A stretch of 64,000 nt of DNA. It comes from Polytrichum commune. Lineage: Eukaryota; Streptophyta; Polytrichopsida; Polytrichales; Polytrichaceae. The notes under the pieces are model-generated. The model did no database searches. It was not told where the DNA came from and was given only the letters and a program-made list of their open reading frames with translations. Numbering within the stretch: the first letter of the stretch is position 1; every line of letters begins with the position of its first letter. The position numbers and the translations under genes are program-made. Location: the NCBI GenBank assembly GCA_950295325.1, contig OX485809.1, positions 21,762,001 to 21,826,000 on the forward strand. The letters are read 5' to 3'. Positions 57,339 to 64,000 of the stretch are shown here, in pieces.

Positions 57339-57840
57339 GCCAGAGTCTTTAGTGGCCTTTAGTAGCCGATTGGTAGGTGACTTGCATGCCGGTTTTTTGT
57401 ACACAAATTGCAATGAGATTGGCCAAACCCAAACTTTGGAGTGGCCCTTCAGCCGATGGGATAGGTGATTTGCATGCCGTTTTTGTACACAATTTGCTTT
57501 GAGATGCTGCTTCTCAAGTTCAGCGGGTTGGAATGCATTCAGGTTGGCTTCAGTCTTTGTTGCAATGATTCTGCGCGAGGGAGGCTATGGTCAAATTCTC
57601 TCCAGAATGAAACTCTATTATCATACCTCGCGGAGATCGGCCTAACTCAAACTTTGGAGTGCCCTTCAGCCGATCGAGAGGTGACTTGCATTCCAATGTA
57701 CACAACTTGCAATCTGATTCTTCTCAAATTCGGCGGATTGGAAGGAATCCAGGGTGTGATTCAGTCCTTGCTTCAATGATTCTGGGTTGAGCGGAGGTTA
57801 TGGCCAATTCTCTCCAAATTTAGGTCAAGATCATCCTGAC
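57278..57840 (+). repeat. Tandem repeats of the gene's C-terminal codons and 3' flank
   Basis: The gene end TTTGGTCAATTTGTCTCCAA (57,278) recurs in diverged form at about 57,585 and 57,797. Each recurrence is followed by a CACGGAGATCGGCC-like stretch, fading in the last. The following 3' flank (GACTTGCATGCC, GTACACAA, TTGCAATGAGATT) occurs three times, at about 57,332, 57,421 and 57,632. Spacing is irregular (about 90-310). The copies do not preserve a reading frame. Confidence 0.8.
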
Positions 57841-60120
57841 GCGGAGCTTTGAGTATTCTCAAGGCCATGGGAGGTTTGCATGCAAGTATTTACAATCGAC
57901 ATCTTATGCTTCTCCTTAGTGAAAGAATTGCCTAATGAGAAGGGATTAGGTCCGAAATGAGAAGGGATTAGGCTGGCTGCAAATACACCTCTGAAATTCA
58001 GGTCACCGGTCGCAAAAATCAGAGCTGCAAGGTATGTAATGTAGTGCTTGCATAAATATGTGTGCCTTATCTTCTCTACTTCGGTTACTTGATTCTTTCA
58101 CTATGGATGGGATTCTGTTAAGAAGGTTTTAGGGATGTCATCTTGCTTTTTAGGGCTTGGGAGTGTCTGACAATTAGAAGAGTCTTGAGTTTTGGTAATT
58201 AATTTTTGCAGGAGTATGGGAAGCGATGATGTCCCGAAATGAAGACGAGTCTCAAGGGAGCTGCCAGATCTGCACTTATGTAAGTTACATAAATTAATTA
58301 GCACGGTATGGAAATACATACCCTGTCTCAAAGCTAGACAAAAAAGGATTGCTGGTGCAAGATAGAGAAATCATCAATCTCGAATCAAGAGCTCATACTT
58401 ATCATTTCTGCATCCTTTTGGAATGGAATTGACCTTTGCACGATCTTGATGTGCTCGGCGATCATATGAAAATTGTAGGTGAACGCAGAGAATTGTAGCT
58501 CAGAGGCTACCTACTGCAGTTGTACAATTATGCAAGTCAAATTGTGGTATTCTGAAGGATGGCCCGGTGATTGTGATGTAGACAATATGAAAAGCATTCA
58601 ATGACCTTTGTGTTGGTAACTCGATTGTCGCCTCTACACTTGATCACACTCTTGTGTACTGACAGCCTCTTTGCTTCTTACTGTTCCTGAAATAGTGTCC
58701 CCGAAAATGCATTCTTGGTTCTGCAAGATTCAATTTATGTGTCACATTCTCATGCTCTAGGAAGAGTAACTCTTAGTTAGATGGACGTAAATGAATGTAT
58801 AAATAGTTGTGATAGCCATCCTTGTCTATTTGCTACATCACATGTATGGACGATGGAATTGAAATTGGACTACAGAACAAAACACAACACTGCGTAATAG
58901 GGAAGAAGCAGCTACCATAAATTTTATGAACCCAAATCATCTCCATCTCCATCTCCATCTCCATCTCCTCCTTCATGTCAAGGCAAGTGTTTTATTTGGG
59001 TAGCCTCATTAAGTGAAGCCTCAATTTCAACAGATAGATGCAAGACTTTCATTTCTGCAACAGGGGCACTATTTCTTAGACACACACAAGGTATGATTAC
59101 TACCATATCAGAGTGCGATTCCCTTACAGGGAGATTGGTATACAGAGAAAACCTGAGGCAATGAATTTGCAAAGAATGTCACAAATTCCTGAAGGTACAA
59201 TCTGATTGCCAGCACATGAATTGCTATGCCTGTGGTGGACGTGTGGGTTGGAAGTTAGGGTACTGTTGTCATGGGCAACTCATTGAAGGCCTGCATACCT
59301 GGATTGTGTGGTTGGAAGGACAAATAGCACATGTCATGCAAACACTGGAAGGTGTACAAATCTAATCAGTTGTCACACAAAACTTGAACCACTTGGTCAC
59401 ATGCCATAGTTATAATTGGTTCTAAACTGCTTAAACAAAGTGGGTTCGTTGTTTGATTGAAGTTTCATAGATTCAGATGTTACAGGGTTCTCTAGGTGAA
59501 CTAGGTTCATGAATTTATAAGGGGACATGTAATTGGGTGTTTTGAGGGATAATTGTGACCAGAATATCATCCTGGGCCTCATGGAAGAAATTGCATGATG
59601 CCATAAGGTCTGAATATATATATATGTACATACACACACATATATACATATGTGTGTGTATATGTATGTATTCGTGAGGAATTAATTGTCACTTGGATGA
59701 TCCAGCACAAAGAACATGAGCCAGTATGTCATTATCACAGAAGGCTTTGTGACCCACTTTTCCATCACCCTCAAAAGTGTGAGAATCAAGAAGCAGTGCA
59801 AATCATGTCATCTTTGAACTCTAATTCTTGGGTGGAAGGTGTTGGGGCTTGGATTTCCAACACGGCAATCTTCAGTTTGCACAAAAATTGACAACTTTTC
59901 TACGAGGAGGTAATTTGCAACTCTTTGGACCACACTTCCAACATGGAGGTGTGGGTCCTAGTAATGAACCTGCAGTCTTGCAAGGGACCGAGCCCAAGAG
60001 ATTCGAAAGGAGGGAAATAAATAAGCTACAATTGATGTCACAGTTGCTTGTAAAGCTTGTCTAGCTTTTTGGCTTAAAGAATGTGAAGGAGATGGATGCA
60101 TTTTGACATGCGGTCATCTA
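57841..60120. other. No recognised gene
   Basis: A (CATCTC)n microsatellite lies at about 58,937-58,968. A palindromic TA/TGTG/CACA tract lies at about 59,617-59,668. Short frames only. Parts near 58,000-58,300 could be untranslated sequence of the gene to the left, but nothing proves it. Confidence 0.45.
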
Positions 60121-60499
60121 AGGTACCTATGTGGGTGTTATTTAGTTCAGTTTTTCATGTTCTTCAACTTCTACCTAATTAAATCCGCACAACAAAACTT
60201 GTGTTGCATTAGCAAATCTATGATGAAGCATCGGCAAAAATCGGGTTCAGAATCGGACCTCCCCTAATTTAGTTTTGGTTATCAACAATGCATGTTTGAT
60301 GATTCCTTCACTGAACAAACAAGTTCTCCCAATTGTGCTCACTATTGAGTGTGGGGTAATTAATAAAATTGAAGATGGAGTCCGATCTTTTTTAAACATA
60401 TGTCTTTATGGTGTTTGTACTTTGATCTTCACCGAACCACACACCAATCAAACATACATGTCCAATTAAAAACAATAACCGAATAACAACCACACACCT
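60121..60499 (+). mobile_element. MITE family A, copy A4
   Basis: Flanked by TA. The left end is AGGTACCTATGTGGGTGTTA and the right end AATAACAACCACACACCT, giving a ~25-bp imperfect inverted repeat. The interior matches A1 (TTCTTCAACTTCTACC, TGTTGCATTAGCAAATCTA, TCACCGAACCACAC) and the inverse of A2 and A3. Non-coding. Confidence 0.8.
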
Positions 60500-60501
60500 T
60501 A

Positions 60502-61069
60502 TGAGCAAATATGCCTCTCATTTCATTGAACTGCATTGTTCAAGTGAGATTGAAGTATAAGATAGAGGGTGCTAATACCAACACCCCACACAAAACCAAC
60601 ACCTATAAACGCCTCCCAATTGCCAACACTTTACTAGAGTAAAGGCTCCTATTCCCGATCAGGACCCCATCTACAATCTATAGGGTACTGCAATTTTGAT
60701 CAAGCTGGGATTGAATTTTCGATCAAGCTAAGACTGAAATCAATAGTGCCATGACACATGTCCTAGTTTTGAGTGCTAAAGTGAGGAGGAATGAGTGGTT
60801 AAAATGAGCGGTTATGGCATACTCTAGACGTTGGTAATATGTTCGGGTCAACTTTTGGCTTTAAAAGTTCACAGTAATTTCAATTTAAGGAACAAAATTA
60901 CCAAAAAATTGCAATCCTCCTTGTTTCTATTTTCTTACACGGGACTCTTTAGCATTGTCTTAACTCCTCCAAATTTGGTGCAAAATCTCTTAAGTGATCA
61001 ATTATGGGTGCCTCTACTCTACCTTAAATTGTTCCCCATGGTGTAGGAGTGCTTGGGCCTACAAAGTGA
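60502..61069. other. No recognised gene
   Basis: AT-rich intergenic stretch between a MITE and an LTR. One 71-codon frame has no support. Confidence 0.45.
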
Positions 61070-63299
61070 TGGTGGATCAGAATTAGAGTAAGAACTCTGA
61101 AACAGTGAAAACATAGGCAATTAGTGATTATTTAGTGGAAATGGAGTGAAAGTGTATTTTCTCAAGTCACTAACCATAGTCAAGAGTGAAAGGGTCGTAT
61201 GGGAGAGACTATAGTCATGTGATTAATTAGGAGAACTTATGAATCTGGCTATGGGCAAACACACCGCTTAAGGAGAGGGGATTTTGGCTCAACAAAGATC
61301 ATAGGCAAGAGAGGAGGGGGTCATTGGCAACTACTTATGAAGAGAGTAGTTTCTTCCTCCAGGGGAAGCGAGTCTATAGTATGATATTTTTACTGGGCGT
61401 GAAGCCCTGTGTGATGTAAAAGTGTTTTTCCATAATATAATATTATGAATCCTATTCCATGTAATATGATGGCACTATCCATAGTCTTGGGTTTGATATT
61501 TTCAATGAATGAAGTGAATCCAAGATAAAATTGGTCATGTTTGAGGAAGAGTCAAGAGAGACTCAAGCATATTAGATTGGAGAAAAGAACCCTCTTGAGA
61601 AGAGAGAGTTTGTTTCAAGGATAGGTCTATGTGAAAGATTATTCTCTGTAGTTTAACATCATGGGGTGTGAAACCCTATTGGGCTAAAAGTGTTGCATGT
61701 AATTTCCATGTGATTATGGCCATTGATTGAGAGAAGTTACAACTTCATCGGTTTAATAAGTCCAATGAGTGAATGTATTGAGTGATTTCCAAGCCATAGC
61801 TTTGAGAATGTGATTAGGATGAAAAGCTTATTGTCAGGTTTATAGTTTTGTTGGATTGAATCTTTGTGATGTAGCATTTCCTTCTCCTAGCGGGCTACAT
61901 AATTAAACAACCATGGCTATTGTCTGTGCGAATACGAGGACATACGTTCCCGTCTAGGTGAATGCTTAGAGTATAATATAATTATGTGCATGGGATGCAT
62001 GCATAGATCATAGTCTTGATTTACAGGGAGTATGAATGGTCTCACTGTGATGATACAGATTGAAATTGTTTAAGCCATAGCTCAGGATCTCAAGTGAGAC
62101 ACGGAAACTTGGGTAGGACAATTCACATGCGCAGTTGATAGAGTGTGAAATCTTTAACATTGTGAAGAACCTTATGCTTGAGATTGCATATGTAGGAGAA
62201 ACTAAGTGGAGTTCTAGGATGAGAGACTTCGACTGACGTGCAAAATCAGGGAACTTTTGGAATCCAAAAATTGAACTCCCAAGAGGGAAATGAATCACAA
62301 CCCTAGAGGATTTTGTGTTGCCACCTGAGGCATAAGAGGTGTAGAAGTTGTATGAAGAGCATTGTCAAAAGCGAGACAATGATCTCAAGGAGGCGAGGAA
62401 TCAAGTGTTGGGAGGCAAACCGAACCGCGAGGTAAGCGGACGGGCGCTATCCCATATCGCTTGTAGGGGAGCCCAAGAGTCAAAATATAAAGGAAGGCAG
62501 ACAACTAGATCTTTGAGAACTTGACACTTACTTGTGACTCTTACTAAGATTATGGCCTAGTGTATGAGACTCAATACTTGGAACTGGTTATTAGTTATTG
62601 TTATTGGTGATTGGTTATTGAGACTATGGCTAACTTTCACTAGACTATGGACTTGGGGATTTAGACTTGATAGCTTAGCTACAGCAAGTAACTAGACTTT
62701 TGCAAATTACAACAACTAATTTTAAAAGAATTAAGCTCAATATTGGCTAATTAATTTAGAAGTGATGAAAAGAGATTGAATATAGAATTACCCGCTTTGA
62801 TTAGTTAATCCGAAAGCCTGAGGGGTATAATGGAGATAAATTATGAATGAATGCTAACTTGTGACATGGCCTATAGTCATGGGATACTTAAGGAAGAGAC
62901 TATGAACTAAAATAAGGTGCCTCGGCCTTGGGTGTATGAGACTATTGCTCACTCAAAAGACTATAGTTCACCCAAAAGACTATAGTTGAGCCGTGACTCC
63001 CTGTATTGTAAAATCATAATAAGAGGGATGATACTGTCAAGAGTGGGTGGTAAGGGAGTGACTGAGCAATTGCATGTATTGCATTGAGCGACCTTGAATA
63101 CCTAACCCCCAATCTAATAAGACTTAAAACTCACCTAAGAAGATGTTTACTCTGGGATTGTCATACTAATTTCATTCCAGAACCTGTGTAATCTATCAAT
63201 CAACCTAATAGTGATACCTAGATGTAAAGTTTGACACTCATTTAGTCTTCCCTGTGTGGTTTTCTTAATTGGAACCCAACCTCATAAAAACTATCTACA
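61070..63299 (+). mobile_element. 5' long terminal repeat of a retrotransposon, about 2.2 kb
   Basis: It starts TGGTGGATCAG and ends ACTATCTACA, three bases before a primer-binding site, so it is a 5' LTR read on the plus strand. A TATA-like AATATAAAGG lies at about 62,485. The 3' part is dense in GACTATAG/ACTATGG words. It aligns with 40,409-44,800 except for a 2.1-kb segment missing here. The partner 3' LTR must lie beyond the window. Confidence 0.8.
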
Positions 63300-63302
63300 T
63301 TT

Positions 63303-63319
63303 TGGCGCCGTTGTCGGGA
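63303..63319 (+). other. Primer-binding site, tRNA-Asp type
   Basis: TGGCGCCGTTGTCGGGA closely matches the TGGCGCCGTTGCCGGGGA primer-binding site complementary to the 3' end of plant tRNA-Asp, used by several Ty3-type plant retrotransposons. It sits three bases after the LTR end, the expected position. Confidence 0.85.
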
Positions 63320-63483
63320 AAGACTACGATCGTCAGAATCTAGAAGATGAGGTGTTGATAGAAACCCCAAGTTGACCTGTAAATTAAACTAAGACATATC
63401 TTGGAAATGAGAATGTCAAGTTGAAAGATTGTGAAATAAGCCTTTGACTCTTTCTACAATTTGCCTACAACTGGACTGAACAA

Positions 63484-64000
63484 ATGACAAGAATTAATCT
63501 TAGTAATTATTCAAAGGTCAAACCTTATGTGGCCATGGGAACCTGGTGCTGAGGGATCCTGGTAGTGTGAAGTTGTACTTTTTACCCTAACTGTGGAATT
63601 AAGTGATAGGGCACAACCAACCACCAATTTATTAAATTCAAAATTATACAATCAATACATTTTTCAAAAACCCGAGGAAACTAGCTTCCATAAATGGTGT
63701 CAGTTTCCTAGGGAAAGATTTTTAACACAAACAATATTTGCTAGATCCCCACTAGAGGATAGAATTAAAACACTACCTCTAGAAATCCAACAAATTATAG
63801 TTACCAAAGTGTGCCAAAATAGAACTATAGTTACCTCGGTTGAGGACGTTCGAGACTTTAGTAATTTTATTGAGAAGGACTATATTCTAAGTCAATATCT
63901 AGAACATACATTGTTAGCTCCGCAAGGAAAACAAATCATTGAGGATGCTAATAATGGGTTAAAAAGAAGTGAGAATGTGGCCATGGGAATTTACTCCACC
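63484..64000 (+). pseudogene. Start of retrotransposon coding region (gag-like), truncated by window end
   Basis: An ATG at 63,484 opens a short frame (TRINLSNYSKVKPYVAMGTW) that stops at about 63,550. In another frame, an open stretch runs from about 63,567 to the window end (roughly 144 codons). It contains FHKWCQFPRERFLTQTIF, RSPLEDRIKTLPLEIQQ and VEDVRDFSNFIEKDY. Position after the LTR and primer-binding site indicates the gag end of the element. The break between the two frames suggests decay. I could not match the protein to a specific lineage. Confidence 0.5.

Noticed and set aside
1-64000. CRISPR arrays, tRNA or rRNA genes
   Set aside because: No regularly spaced identical repeats with unique spacers, no cloverleaf with A/B boxes and no rRNA-like sequence were seen; a tRNAscan or Rfam search would be needed to exclude a missed short RNA.

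Overview
The window reads as nuclear DNA of a land plant with a large, repeat-rich genome. The evidence is GT-AG introns, a plant MuDR/FAR1-type Mutator transposase, an LTR retrotransposon primer-binding site of the tRNA-Asp type common in plant Ty3 elements, and many small foldback (MITE-like) elements. Nothing prokaryotic or organellar was seen. I cannot name the species; the decayed transposase-like reading at 52 kb reminds me of families from non-seed plants, but that is only an impression. Gene density is very low: two well-supported host-type genes, one doubtful one, and many mobile elements in different stages of decay.

Layout. 0-8 kb: minisatellite, a hairpin and dispersed repeats. 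8.1-9.3 kb: a small minus-strand gene whose 3' end is tandemly repeated downstream. 9.6-11.2 kb: two MITEs. 13.4-14 kb: a GC-rich, possibly coding block of uncertain strand. 16,424-26,792: a complete Mutator-like element (MULE) with about 390 bp of near-identical terminal inverted repeat (TIR) and a perfect 9-bp target duplication. It carries a plus-strand SWIM-type transposase, broken by two stop codons and a probable splice-donor loss, and a convergent minus-strand accessory gene of about 910 codons that I do not recognise. 27-37 kb: AT-rich DNA with MITEs and no convincing genes. 37,362-38,710 and 45,804-47,056: two copies, in opposite orientation, of one DNA-transposon family with CACGGGG ends and perfect 8-bp target duplications. 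They flank a solo-LTR-like sequence (40,409-44,800). 51.9-53.3 kb: a decayed transposase-like pseudogene. 54.9-57.9 kb: a single-exon coding region preceded by a four-copy tandem array of about 260 bp and followed by repeats of its own 3' end. 61,070-64,000: an LTR, a tRNA-Asp-type primer-binding site and the start of a retrotransposon body that runs off the window.

The strongest candidate for an undescribed system is inside the MULE. The 6-mer GTTACA/TGTAAC occurs about 32 times (counted by eye) in its 10.4 kb, almost always outside coding sequence, and it lies in five of the six introns I could place. In Arabidopsis VANDAL MULEs a VANC-type accessory protein recognises a short motif clustered in the element's own non-coding DNA and counteracts silencing. 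The unrecognised accessory gene with a C2HC-type finger, together with the motif cluster, suggests an analogous but sequence-unrelated arrangement. This is inference. The sequence itself shows the gene, the motif clustering and the intact transposon ends.
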